NCBI RefSeq assembly: GCF_025370755.1
Contig: NZ_JAMXFC010000002.1
Span: 62,001-126,000 of the forward strand
DNA: 64,000 nt
Reading direction: 5' to 3'
Source of the DNA: Laspinema sp. D2d
GTDB lineage: Bacteria; Cyanobacteriota; Cyanobacteriia; Cyanobacteriales; Laspinemataceae
The number at the start of each line of letters is the position of its first letter. Positions within the stretch are counted from its first letter, which is position 1. Position numbers and translations under genes: made by a program. The notes beneath the pieces are model-generated. The model was not told where the DNA came from. It saw only the letters and a program-made list of their open reading frames with translations, and made no database searches. Below are positions 19,308 through 27,236 of the stretch, piece by piece.

Positions 19308-19493
19308 ATGCTTTATCAATCCAGAATTTCAGACGTATTTTTTCAAGCTTGGAAAGCCGGTTATATTACCCGGTATGAACATACCCAACTTATTAATGTT
19401 GGATTAGTAACCCGACTAAATGAAGAAGACCGGGCCGCCCTCCATCGCCTATCTCATGCGATTAAGCGGGGATGGCTGGAAGTTATTGATTAA
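19308..19493 (+). CDS. small conserved protein, 61 residues
   Basis: ATG at 19308 preferred over a TTG at 19284. The predicted helical protein ends HAIKRGWLEVID and contains AGYITRYEHTQLI. It aligns along its length with the gene at 26221-26421 (ends YAVRRGWLQLTD) and more loosely with that at 52705-52923. I do not know its function; cyanobacteria carry several such 60-90-residue paralogues. No membrane segment or catalytic motif. Confidence 0.7.
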   Translation: MLYQSRISDVFFQAWKAGYITRYEHTQLINVGLVTRLNEEDRAALHRLSHAIKRGWLEVID

Positions 19494-19705
19494 TTCTTAA
19501 ACGGTTTAGTTCAATGAGGGATTTGATAATCCTTCAAAAGTAACTAAGCCCTTTCGGTTTGTGCAGTTTTAGTAAAACCCTGGGTTCAAAATTTTTTCGA
19601 TTTATTCTAGGTCAAACTCTCTGGTTTATGGGTGCGATTTTTTACCGATTTAGGTGAAGTTGCGGCAATGAACCGGAAAATTGGATCTTTCGCAAAAAAA
19701 GGATT

Positions 19706-19757
19706 GATCCCCCCAACCCCCCTTAAAAAGGGGGGCCTTAAAAAAGGGGGGCTTTTT
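19706..19757. repeat. dispersed GATCCCCCCAACCCC...GGGGGGCTTTTT element
   Basis: Starts with the exact 12-mer gatccccccaac, also found at 31534 and 31836, and continues into C-rich then G-rich segments that pair, with the G-rich part doubled. The copy at 31836-31871 has the same order. A common kind of intergenic palindrome in filamentous cyanobacteria. Confidence 0.65.
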
Positions 19758-19783
19758 AGAATTTTGTAAGAGGTCTATTGATT

Positions 19784-19817
19784 AAAAAACCGGCACCCTT
19801 GAAGATGCCGGTTTTTT
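19784..19817. terminator. bidirectional intrinsic terminator
   Basis: Twelve perfect base pairs (19784-19795 with 19806-19817), a 10-nt loop, an A-run on the left and a T-run on the right. It separates the rightward small gene from the leftward tRNA-Lys. Confidence 0.88.
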
Positions 19818-19903
19818 ACAAGCCGTTTCGAGTGGTAAGTACAGCCTTGAGTTCCACCCGTTTCAGGTTTAGAGATCATTGGGGTGGATAGGGCGATTAA
19901 AAA

Positions 19904-19975
19904 TGGGTCACCGGGGGCTCGAACCCCGAACCAACGGATTAAGAGTCCGATGCTCTACCATTGAGCTAGTGACCC
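19904..19975 (-). tRNA. tRNA-Lys (anticodon CTT)
   Basis: Read on the minus strand: the 7-bp acceptor GGGTCAC/GTGACCC with discriminator A, D-arm containing AGCTCAATGGTAGAGC, anticodon stem CGGA/TCCG with loop CTCTTAA giving anticodon CTT, and T-arm with GGTTCGAGCC. 72 nt, CCA not encoded. Confidence 0.95.
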
Positions 19976-20031
19976 AGATTAATCACAATAACATAGTTTT
20001 AGATTGTAAGTCAAGAGGCCGATTCCTAGTC

Positions 20032-20856
20032 TTAGGCGACGGCACTGATGGGTGTGGGATGGGTTAAAAAATCATGGTCTTTAAGAAGTTTGTAAAGATT
20101 GACATCAGTTTCCAGTAAACAAGCATGACCGCTATCGGGTAATAAAACTTGTTTAGCTTTGGGAATGGAATAGGTTAAGCGGGTCGCTTCGGCAGCGGAG
20201 GGTAATAGCCGATCGCCCGTAGCGGCGATCGCCAAGACAGGTTGCCGGATGCGACTTAACTCATGAGAGTCCATTTCAAACTCTCGGAGTAAATTAACTC
20301 GCCAAGTGCTAGTCGGCTGGGGAACCGACTGCATTGCTGCTAACAAATCATTCCGTTCGGAACGCGCCATGCGACCGAGGGCGGCTAAAAAGGGTAATAA
20401 ACCCATGACCGATAAGGCGTAAATGGGGGGTGGTAACCATCCGGTCAGGTGGGAGCCAAAATGGAGCCAAGCGCGGCCCATAAAACAAGAGGCGGGATTG
20501 ACTAAAATTAGGCGATCAAACAGTTCTGGGGCATTGAGGGCAACTTTCAGGGCCAAGCAACCGCCAAAGGACTCCCCACAGAGATAAACCGTATCGGGGC
20601 GACTGCGCCGAAATTGAGCGCGCAATAAACCCACGACTTTTTCCGTTAATTGATTCCACGATGATAAATCATGGGCAGGCATGGCTAGACACTGGATATT
20701 AAAGGCGTTAGAGAGACCTTTATTAATTTGCGATCGCAGGAGTTCTCCCGTCCCATCCATCCCCGGTAAATAAACGAACAACGGTAACTCAGGTTGGTGA
20801 GTCGAGGGGGTTGAAAAATGAAACCGCTCGTTAAAATTCTGCATCAGTGAACCCAT
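20032..20856 (-). CDS. alpha/beta hydrolase, phytyl-ester-synthase-like N-terminal module
   Basis: A 274-residue alpha/beta hydrolase. The oxyanion/nucleophile region is LCGESFGG with S96, and the other triad members appear to be D215 (ATGDRLLPS) and H244 (DSGHACLLE). The N-terminal FVYLPGMDGTGELL matches the hydrolase half of plant phytyl ester synthases (ELT-type acyltransferases). The upstream gene on the same strand is an LPLAT acyltransferase, the other half of those fused plant enzymes. It probably acts on acyl esters of phytol, diacylglycerol or galactolipids; substrate inferred. Confidence 0.82.
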   Translation of the reverse strand: MGSLMQNFNERFHFSTPSTHQPELPLFVYLPGMDGTGELLRSQINKGLSNAFNIQCLAMPAHDLSSWNQLTEKVVGLLRAQFRRSRPDTVYLCGESFGGCLALKVALNAPELFDRLILVNPASCFMGRAWLHFGSHLTGWLPPPIYALSVMGLLPFLAALGRMARSERNDLLAAMQSVPQPTSTWRVNLLREFEMDSHELSRIRQPVLAIAATGDRLLPSAAEATRLTYSIPKAKQVLLPDSGHACLLETDVNLYKLLKDHDFLTHPTPISAVA

Positions 20857-20893
20857 ATCTTTCTTCCCTAAAATTCTTCCTTTTCAACCCCGT

Positions 20894-21619
20894 TTAATAA
20901 CAGCCTTGATGGAGTAAACCCGCAATTTCTTCCCGGCAGCGATCGGTAATTTCATTCACCAACCGTTTTCCCGATTTACCGGGATAGCCCTGTTTTTGCG
21001 CCGGGGTCATCCAATAGGGGCGACCGACGAGGAGATTAACGCGACGATAAATCACCAGGGGGTGGAATCCGTCTTGTTGAAAATGAGGTTCTGTGCGGTC
21101 AAATAGACTCAACATCCGAATGGGGAGACCCGAAAGGACTTGTTCTTCCATTGAGGCGATCGCTACCGGCACGATCGCCAGTTCCGACACCTTGGCACTC
21201 AGGGCTAAATGGGCGAACCCCCGATGAAACTCCCCAACTTCCGACGGCGGCGTTAACCGGACCATTGGCGTTGCCCCTTCTGGAAAAACCCCGATCGCCG
21301 CTTGTTGTTGTAGTAGCTTGCTCCCTTGACGAAAAAAGCGATGCTGTTGGGGTCCGTATGACTCTAAGACCAAGCAGCCCAACTCCGTCACAAATTCTCG
21401 TAACAGCGGGACTTGCCCCATATAATGATGGCAGGCAAAGTGGATCGAGCGTCCGGTCCCTGCCATTAATAAGGGGGCATCCATAAAACTGCGATGATTG
21501 CTCACGATCAACGCGGCACCTTCTTGGGGAATGCGATCCCGGTAGTAGACAAAGGTGCGGGTGCCAAAAGCCGTGAGAAACCCGTGGGAAATTTGCAGTG
21601 GCCTATGTTCTAAGGACAT
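20894..21619 (-). CDS. LPLAT-family acyltransferase
   Basis: 241 residues from the ATG at 21619 (TTG at 21637 possible). Acyltransferase motif I is NHRSFMD (41-47) and motif III is FPEG (112-115), as in lysophospholipid acyltransferases. The hydrophobic segment around residues 78-90 may contact the membrane. Stop is 37 nt before the hydrolase gene, so the pair is probably an operon. Cyanobacterial relatives such as Synechocystis slr2103 make triacylglycerol and phytyl esters; relation inferred from domain pairing. Confidence 0.82.
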   Translation of the reverse strand: MSLEHRPLQISHGFLTAFGTRTFVYYRDRIPQEGAALIVSNHRSFMDAPLLMAGTGRSIHFACHHYMGQVPLLREFVTELGCLVLESYGPQQHRFFRQGSKLLQQQAAIGVFPEGATPMVRLTPPSEVGEFHRGFAHLALSAKVSELAIVPVAIASMEEQVLSGLPIRMLSLFDRTEPHFQQDGFHPLVIYRRVNLLVGRPYWMTPAQKQGYPGKSGKRLVNEITDRCREEIAGLLHQGCY

Positions 21620-22283
21620 TTTCAGCGGCGCAATCAATTAACCGGCGTGGGAAATTTCAGAACTTCCCCGCAGCTTTACATTTCTGAGAGATTTTGTAAA
21701 CAATTATAAAGTAAAAATCAGGGGGATTGGGTTCCCCAGCAGCGCAATTCTCCGCTTGCGGTGCTCATGAAGTGTCCAAAGCCTCCCTCTAGTTTCACGC
21801 CCTAGAGGAGAAACAACGCCTTCAGGGTTTGGGTCCGGCTGCCGTTAAAACCTCTCCTCTGGCTTAATAGGGTGGCATGGGAGAATGGTCTGATTACCGG
21901 GGATCAAGCCCGTTAGGTCAGGGGTTCTAAAACTGGAGAGAAAGACGGCAGCACCCCAGGGGTTGGCGGGATCAATCGTTGTCGTTTTTTGATAAAAAAA
22001 CGGGGGAGACTGTAGCCGTTCAAAACCGCCGATCGCCAGAAAACTTATTCCCGAATCGCCTTCCCTGGGGGTGTCCTTTCAGGATAATCTATAGAAAATC
22101 TTTAAAAATATAGGCAATAAAGGTAAACAATTTTTATAAAATCTTTATATCTTAGAGGCATAACTCCCTGTTAAACTGCCGACTCTTGCTAAAAATTTTG
22201 TGAAATGTCGAGTAGAATGTAAGTTTGCCGTCCCTCATGTTACCATCGAAATAAAAGAATGGGGGTCGTTTTTAACCGAATCC
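21620..22283. other. 664-bp spacer upstream of metG with a candidate structured RNA
   Basis: Between divergent genes. The central 200 nt are unusually rich in nested complementary segments (separate entry), ending in a T-run. The stretch next to metG is AT-rich and could hold its promoter. No T-box-like anticodon domain is evident. Confidence 0.6.
21783..21990 (+). ncRNA. candidate structured RNA, 6S-like in outline
   Basis: Nested complementary arms: 21813-21818 with 21977-21982; 21831-21834 with 21953-21956; 21838-21845 with 21945-21952 (8 bp); 21852-21857 with 21935-21940; 21861-21865 with 21906-21910. A small local hairpin (cctctag/ctagagg) precedes them, and a T-run follows at 21985-21990. 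One long rod with internal loops, about 190 nt, is the outline of 6S RNA, but I do not recognise a conserved sequence. Orientation inferred from the T-run. Confidence 0.35.
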
Positions 22284-23891
22284 ATGAACTCTACCAAGAC
22301 CAGTAAGAACACATTTGCTATTACAACACCGCTTTACTATGTAAACGATTTGCCTCACATTGGCAGTGCCTATACCACGATCGCCGCTGATGTTGTAGCG
22401 AGGTTTGAGCGACTTCGGGGGAAATCAGTCCTGCTGATTACGGGAACCGATGAACATGGGCAAAAAATAGAGCGGACTGCCGAAGCATCGGGGCGATCGC
22501 CCCAAGAACACTGCGATACAATTGCAGCCGGATTTGACCAATTATGGCAAAAGCTGAACATTGCCTACGACAGGTTTAGTCGGACCACCAATCCCCGTCA
22601 TGGAGCGATCGTCAAGGAATTTTTCCAGCGCGTCTGGGACAATGATGATATCTATTTAAGCCAGCAAACGGGGTGGTACTGTGTAGCTTGCGAAGAATTT
22701 AAAGACAAACGGGAGTTGCTAGAAGACAATCGCTGTCCGATGCATCCCAATCGGGAAGTTGAATGGCGCGATGAGCAGAATTACTTTTTTCGCCTTTCCA
22801 AATACCAACCCCAACTAGAGGCCCTTTATCAAGAGCGTCCGGATTTTATTCGACCTGAAATTCGACGCAACGAAGTCTTAAGCTTTGTCCAACAAGGATT
22901 ACAAGATTTCTCCATTTCTCGGGTCAATGTCGCTTGGGGGTTTCCGGTCCCCGTGGATCCAAAACAGACCCTTTATGTGTGGTTTGATGCCCTATTGGGA
23001 TATGTGACGGCCCTGCTAGAACCCGATGAAGAACCGACCTTGGAGAATGCCTTATCCCAATGGTCACCGATTAATCTGCACTTGATTGGTAAAGATATTT
23101 TGCGGTTTCATGCAGTGTACTGGCCTGCTATGCTAATGTCAGCAGGGGTTCCCATTTCCGGTGGGGTGTTTGGACATGGGTTTTTAACGAAAGACGGGCA
23201 GAAAATTAGCAAAACTTTGGGTAATATTATTGACCCGTTAGATTTAGTGGAGCGGTATGGATCCGATGCACTCCGTTACTACTTTTTGAAAGAAATTGAA
23301 TTTGGGCGGGACGGGGATTTTAACGAAACTCGATTTATTAATATTCTCAATGCAGATCTTGCCAACGATCTGGGGAATTTATTGAATAGGACCCTGGGCA
23401 TGGTCAAAAAATATTGTCAAGGTCAGGTGCCGAAAGTCAATCCCGAGGAAATTGGCGATAACAATGGGTTAAAAGCAGCGGGAGTAACGTTAGGTGATCG
23501 CGTTACCCGTGCATACGAGGGCTTGCAATTTAGCCAAGGATGCGAAGAGATTCTGTCCTTGGTGCGAGGGTGTAACAAGTACATCGACGAGCAGGCACCG
23601 TGGAAACTCTATAAGCAGGGGGAACAGCAGGCAGTTGAGCAAGTGCTCTATGCTGTTTTAGAATCCGTGAGGCTCTCAGCGTACTTACTCTCTCCGATCA
23701 TTCCGAATATCAGCACTGCGATTTATCAGCAACTGGGGTATTCGATTGATTTTAATGACCAAACCTCGATCGCGAGTGCGCTGAACTTTCCGACTCATTC
23801 AAGTTGGGGGGTTCTCAGCAGCGATCGCGTGCTGGGAGAAGCCAAACCCGTCTTTGCTCGCCTAGAGTTGAGCAATCCGGCGTCTTCTTAG
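22284..23891 (+). CDS. metG: methionyl-tRNA synthetase
   Basis: Class I aminoacyl-tRNA synthetase charging tRNA-Met. The ATG at 22284 gives 535 residues; a reading from 22200 adds 28 unrelated residues. HIGH-type motif HIGS is at 25-28 and the KMSKS-type loop KISK at 307-310. The connective peptide has a zinc-knuckle pattern C133, C136, C151, H154. No C-terminal tRNA-binding EMAP/Trbp111 extension is present, so it is the short form. Confidence 0.95.
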   Translation: MNSTKTSKNTFAITTPLYYVNDLPHIGSAYTTIAADVVARFERLRGKSVLLITGTDEHGQKIERTAEASGRSPQEHCDTIAAGFDQLWQKLNIAYDRFSRTTNPRHGAIVKEFFQRVWDNDDIYLSQQTGWYCVACEEFKDKRELLEDNRCPMHPNREVEWRDEQNYFFRLSKYQPQLEALYQERPDFIRPEIRRNEVLSFVQQGLQDFSISRVNVAWGFPVPVDPKQTLYVWFDALLGYVTALLEPDEEPTLENALSQWSPINLHLIGKDILRFHAVYWPAMLMSAGVPISGGVFGHGFLTKDGQKISKTLGNIIDPLDLVERYGSDALRYYFLKEIEFGRDGDFNETRFINILNADLANDLGNLLNRTLGMVKKYCQGQVPKVNPEEIGDNNGLKAAGVTLGDRVTRAYEGLQFSQGCEEILSLVRGCNKYIDEQAPWKLYKQGEQQAVEQVLYAVLESVRLSAYLLSPIIPNISTAIYQQLGYSIDFNDQTSIASALNFPTHSSWGVLSSDRVLGEAKPVFARLELSNPASS

Positions 23892-24136
23892 ACTGGGGCG
23901 ATCGCCAATGTTTACCCAAAAAGAGCGAGTAGAATTATCGAGTATAGGGGGTGGGGTTGCAGAGGGATCCCTACCCCATTGGCAAAGCAAGGATTATCGG
24001 GGCGTTAGGGCATCGTTCCGGTATATCATCAATGGCCTGATGTTCACCGGATTCAGGTAACAACCGGGCGATTCCCTCTATCATAGATCATATGAAAAAT
24101 CAATTTCCCGATAAAAAAAACTGAGGAATAACAACC

Positions 24137-24748
24137 ATGTTGCATCATCATCCAGAAAACAACAACATATTTACCCCGGAACAGGTTTTAGAAAATCGCG
24201 GTCGAGTTGCCATTTTTATTGATGGTTCCAATTTGTTTTATGCCGCTTTGCAGTTGGGAATTGAAATCGACTATACCAAGCTACTCTGTCGCTTAACAGC
24301 CGGTTCCCGACTCCTACGCTCTTTTTTCTATACCGGCGTTGATCGCACCAATGAAAAACAACAGGGATTTTTATTATGGATGCGGCGCAATGGATATCGC
24401 GTGATCTCGAAAGATTTAGTGCAGCTTCCCGATGGCTCTAAAAAAGCAAATTTGGATGTAGAAATTGCCGTAGATATGATGGCCTTAGTAGGGTCTTATG
24501 ACACCGCTGTATTAGTCAGTGGCGATGGCGACCTTGCTTATTCTGTAGATGCGGTGAGCTATCGCGGGGTGAGAGTGGAAGTGGTTAGCCTACGGTCCAT
24601 GACGAGCGATAGTTTGATTAACGTAGCCGATCGCTACATTGACCTAGAATCCATCAAAGAAGATATCCAAAAAACCCCCAGACAACCGAACTATACCTAC
24701 CGGCCTCTTTCTAGTATTGGCATGATGGATGATGTGGAAGACCGCTAA
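24137..24748 (+). CDS. LabA-like NYN domain protein
   Basis: A 203-residue protein whose core (about 25-170) is an NYN/PIN-like nuclease fold: FIDGSNLFYAAL, LDVEIAVDMM and VSGDGDLAYSV hold the conserved acidic residues expected to bind a metal. This is the LabA/DUF88 family; LabA of Synechococcus elongatus affects circadian output, but family members are many and paralogous. Likely an RNA-processing or signalling role. Next gene follows after 39 nt. Confidence 0.88.
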   Translation: MLHHHPENNNIFTPEQVLENRGRVAIFIDGSNLFYAALQLGIEIDYTKLLCRLTAGSRLLRSFFYTGVDRTNEKQQGFLLWMRRNGYRVISKDLVQLPDGSKKANLDVEIAVDMMALVGSYDTAVLVSGDGDLAYSVDAVSYRGVRVEVVSLRSMTSDSLINVADRYIDLESIKEDIQKTPRQPNYTYRPLSSIGMMDDVEDR

Positions 24749-24787
24749 ATCCTGGGGGATTCAGACATCAACACTACTTATTAAAAA

Positions 24788-25927
24788 GTGAAAAATTCTG
24801 GTTTTTTCCTTTTGCTTTTATACGCCTTCCTGGGACTGAGTTTACCGAGTTGTGCCTTTTTTCAAAAGGGTAAGACTCCAGAGGTAACCGAGGGAGAAGA
24901 AGGGCAAGATCAAGCATTAACCTTTAACGATGTCACCCTAGAACAAGCCAATGCTGAGGGTGAAATCGTATGGAAAGTGCGATCGCCCTCCGCTCGGTAT
25001 AATGATGAACAGAAAATTACCTATTTAGAGACACCAACCGGAGAACTGTTCCAGGAAGGTCAGCTGGTTTATAAAATTGAGTCAAAAACGGGCGAGGTGC
25101 ATGGTGATGGCTCGAAAATTGTTCTCCAGGACCAGATTATTGCCACTGAACTTCAAAATAAAGCCGTCATCCAGGCGCAGGAATTAGAATGGTTACCCGC
25201 ACAAGATTTACTAATCGTTAGGAATAACGTTAGCGGCACCCATCCGGACCTACAAATTACCGCCAATGAAGCAAGGCTCAAAAGCCAAGCCCAACGCATG
25301 GAACTTGTAGGCAATGTCGTGGCTACAACCCAGAAAAATCCCGCCTTACAGATGCGTTCTGAGGCGGTGGTATGGCAGATGGAGACGGACCAAATTATCA
25401 GCGATCGCCCGGTGCAAATTGACCGTCATCTGTGTCCCAGTCCCCAAGAGTGTCCCGCCAGTGATAAGGCAATTGGCGATCGCGGGGAACTGAACCTGCA
25501 AACGAATGTGGTGACCCTAGAACAACAAGTTCAGATTACCTTGAGTGAACCCCCACTGACAATCAGCAGCGACTTGATGCGGTGGAATATTGACGCTCAA
25601 AGCGTTACCAGCGAACGTCGGGTCACCATCGTCCATCCGAAACAAACCTTGACCTTAATGGGCGATCGCGGCACCCTGGAACTTGCCTCTTCCATCATTT
25701 CTCTAGTTGGGAATGTCACCGGAGTCCGCGATCGCCCCTCAACCGAGTTCAAAGCCGATCGCATGACTTGGGTAATTCCCACGGAAGAGTTCCAAGCTGA
25801 AGGCAATGTTTTTTATCGCCAAGCTAACCCACCGTTTACAGTCACGGGACCCAAGGCGGTGGGTAAACTTCAGGATCAAAGTATTATCATGACGGGGGGT
25901 GATGTGGTTACAGATGTTGTTCCTTAA
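24788..25927 (+). CDS. LptC-like lipoprotein (LPS transport)
   Basis: GTG start; a 379-residue lipoprotein with lipobox LPSC placing the lipidated Cys at residue 22. The rest is repetitive beta-strand sequence of the LptC/OstA jellyroll type (LTFNDVTLEQANAEG, ADRMTWVIPTEEFQAEGN). LptC bridges the inner-membrane LPS exporter to LptA. It is about twice the length of E. coli LptC, as is usual for cyanobacteria, and may combine LptC and LptA functions. Confidence 0.82.
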   Translation: MKNSGFFLLLLYAFLGLSLPSCAFFQKGKTPEVTEGEEGQDQALTFNDVTLEQANAEGEIVWKVRSPSARYNDEQKITYLETPTGELFQEGQLVYKIESKTGEVHGDGSKIVLQDQIIATELQNKAVIQAQELEWLPAQDLLIVRNNVSGTHPDLQITANEARLKSQAQRMELVGNVVATTQKNPALQMRSEAVVWQMETDQIISDRPVQIDRHLCPSPQECPASDKAIGDRGELNLQTNVVTLEQQVQITLSEPPLTISSDLMRWNIDAQSVTSERRVTIVHPKQTLTLMGDRGTLELASSIISLVGNVTGVRDRPSTEFKADRMTWVIPTEEFQAEGNVFYRQANPPFTVTGPKAVGKLQDQSIIMTGGDVVTDVVP

Positions 25928-26220
25928 AGAGCCGGTTTAGTAAAGGTTATCAACTCGGATTCTTGAAAATATTTCCGCGTTGGAGTCACTTTATTAGGGG
26001 CGAGACATCGGGTTTTTTATCCGGGAGATCTAATGGTTTACCAAGTCTTAGGATACTCCGATCCCAATGCACTAACAGGTGAAAAGGAACATCGGAAGGT
26101 AAAACTGATCATCGGGGATAAAAAGGGGTTTTTCTCTATTTAGATTTATATCGGGTGTTTACGCGGATCTGATGCCCTAAATGGGCAGATCCAGCCGACT
26201 CCGAAATCGGTCAAGGTGAG

Positions 26221-26421
26221 TTAGTCCGTTAATTGTAACCATCCCCGGCGGACCGCGTAGATGAGACGATTAATTGCACTCTGTTCTTCGTCGCTGAGAC
26301 TTTCTTGTAAAAGGGTCGCTCTGAGATATTGTCGGTGTTCTGGGGTGAGTCTTCCTGACCAATAAATTTGAAAGAATAGTTCGGAAAAATTGGTGGGAGG
26401 AATCAAAGAGTGGGTATTCAT
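26221..26421 (-). CDS. small conserved protein, 66 residues, paralogue of the 19308 gene
   Basis: ATG at 26421 chosen because alignment with the 19308 protein begins there; an upstream ATG at 26493 would add 24 residues. Shares FFQIYWSGRLT, EEQSAINRLIYAVRRGWL with the paralogue's FFQAWKAGYIT and RLSHAIKRGWL. Helical, soluble, function unknown. Confidence 0.65.
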   Translation of the reverse strand: MNTHSLIPPTNFSELFFQIYWSGRLTPEHRQYLRATLLQESLSDEEQSAINRLIYAVRRGWLQLTD

Positions 26422-27236
26422 TAGGAATGAGGTAAAATAGGGGATAGTCTCTTCTAATATGACCTTGGCTTCAGGCTTTGACTGCGATCGCATCCCGTTG
26501 GCTCTGGTGATATCGATCGGCTCATGGCGTGATTTGCCTCCGATGATCCCCGGACACTCTTCAACTCAAACCTATTACAGGCCATTGTCTAAATCCCCTC
26601 TAATCGGCTCAATTTTCTGAGTAGAGATGAGAAATTGAATGAGAGAGGGAGTGAAATTTTAAAAATCAAAATTTAGGGGATAAATCTAAAGAAAATTTTG
26701 CCCGTTTCCTAGTCACCGATGAACCCGAAATCCCTTAACAAGACAACCTTCCCAAAGCAACAAAATAATCAAATATCAGCATCAGCTTTGCCTGAATCAA
26801 AGGAGAACCCTGATCGGGACCCTATTGAGGCTGGGGAGCAAGGGACCGAATGAGTCAGGCAAATCGAGGAGTGCCCCGGAGTCGAGAAGGGTTGACAGTC
26901 TTTGACTGAGAGAATTAAGGTTTGTTAGGCTGAATATAGCGAGTCTAAATGAATTGAACTATTCCCAAACGGAGTGGGAGCATCTTGCTCCGGATTAGCA
27001 GTAGGGAGCATCTTGCTCCCACCGCTCAATTCTTGGGTCAGACTCCTGCAAGAGGCGCTATAGAATAATCTGAATTCTATTACCTAAATCGGCTATCATA
27101 ACCTTGAAGGGGGCGGTTTAAACCCAGCGATGCACTTTCTCTCCGCCCACTCCAGTGTGGTGGCTTTCATCAATAGTTCTCGTCAATTAGCATTTGTTTT
27201 TTTCAACTCCCCACTTACCCCTTGAATCGAACACTT
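26422..27236. other. 815-bp spacer with palindromic repeats
   Basis: No gene recognised. Contains the gcatcttgct repeat pair (26971-27020). The part upstream of the MASE1 kinase probably holds its promoter, but no clear -35/-10 pair stands out. Confidence 0.5.
26971..27020. repeat. direct repeat of a palindromic unit (gggagcatcttgctcc)
   Basis: Two exact 16-base copies at 26976-26991 and 27004-27019, each nearly self-complementary. The left copy is preceded by ggagt, and the same ggagtggg-gcatcttgct core recurs at 44107, so this is a dispersed family. Confidence 0.7.

Larger units (their letters stand above)
19494..19903. other. 410-bp spacer with repeats and a terminator
   Basis: Contains a poly-C/poly-G palindromic element (19706-19757) and a perfect bidirectional hairpin (19784-19817). 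No gene seen. Confidence 0.6.

Noticed and set aside
19879-20067. 62-codon open stretch across tRNA-Lys
   Set aside because: Overlaps the tRNA gene; no motif.
21620-22283. T-box leader for metG
   Set aside because: T-boxes are not expected in cyanobacteria and no specifier/antiterminator pattern is seen.
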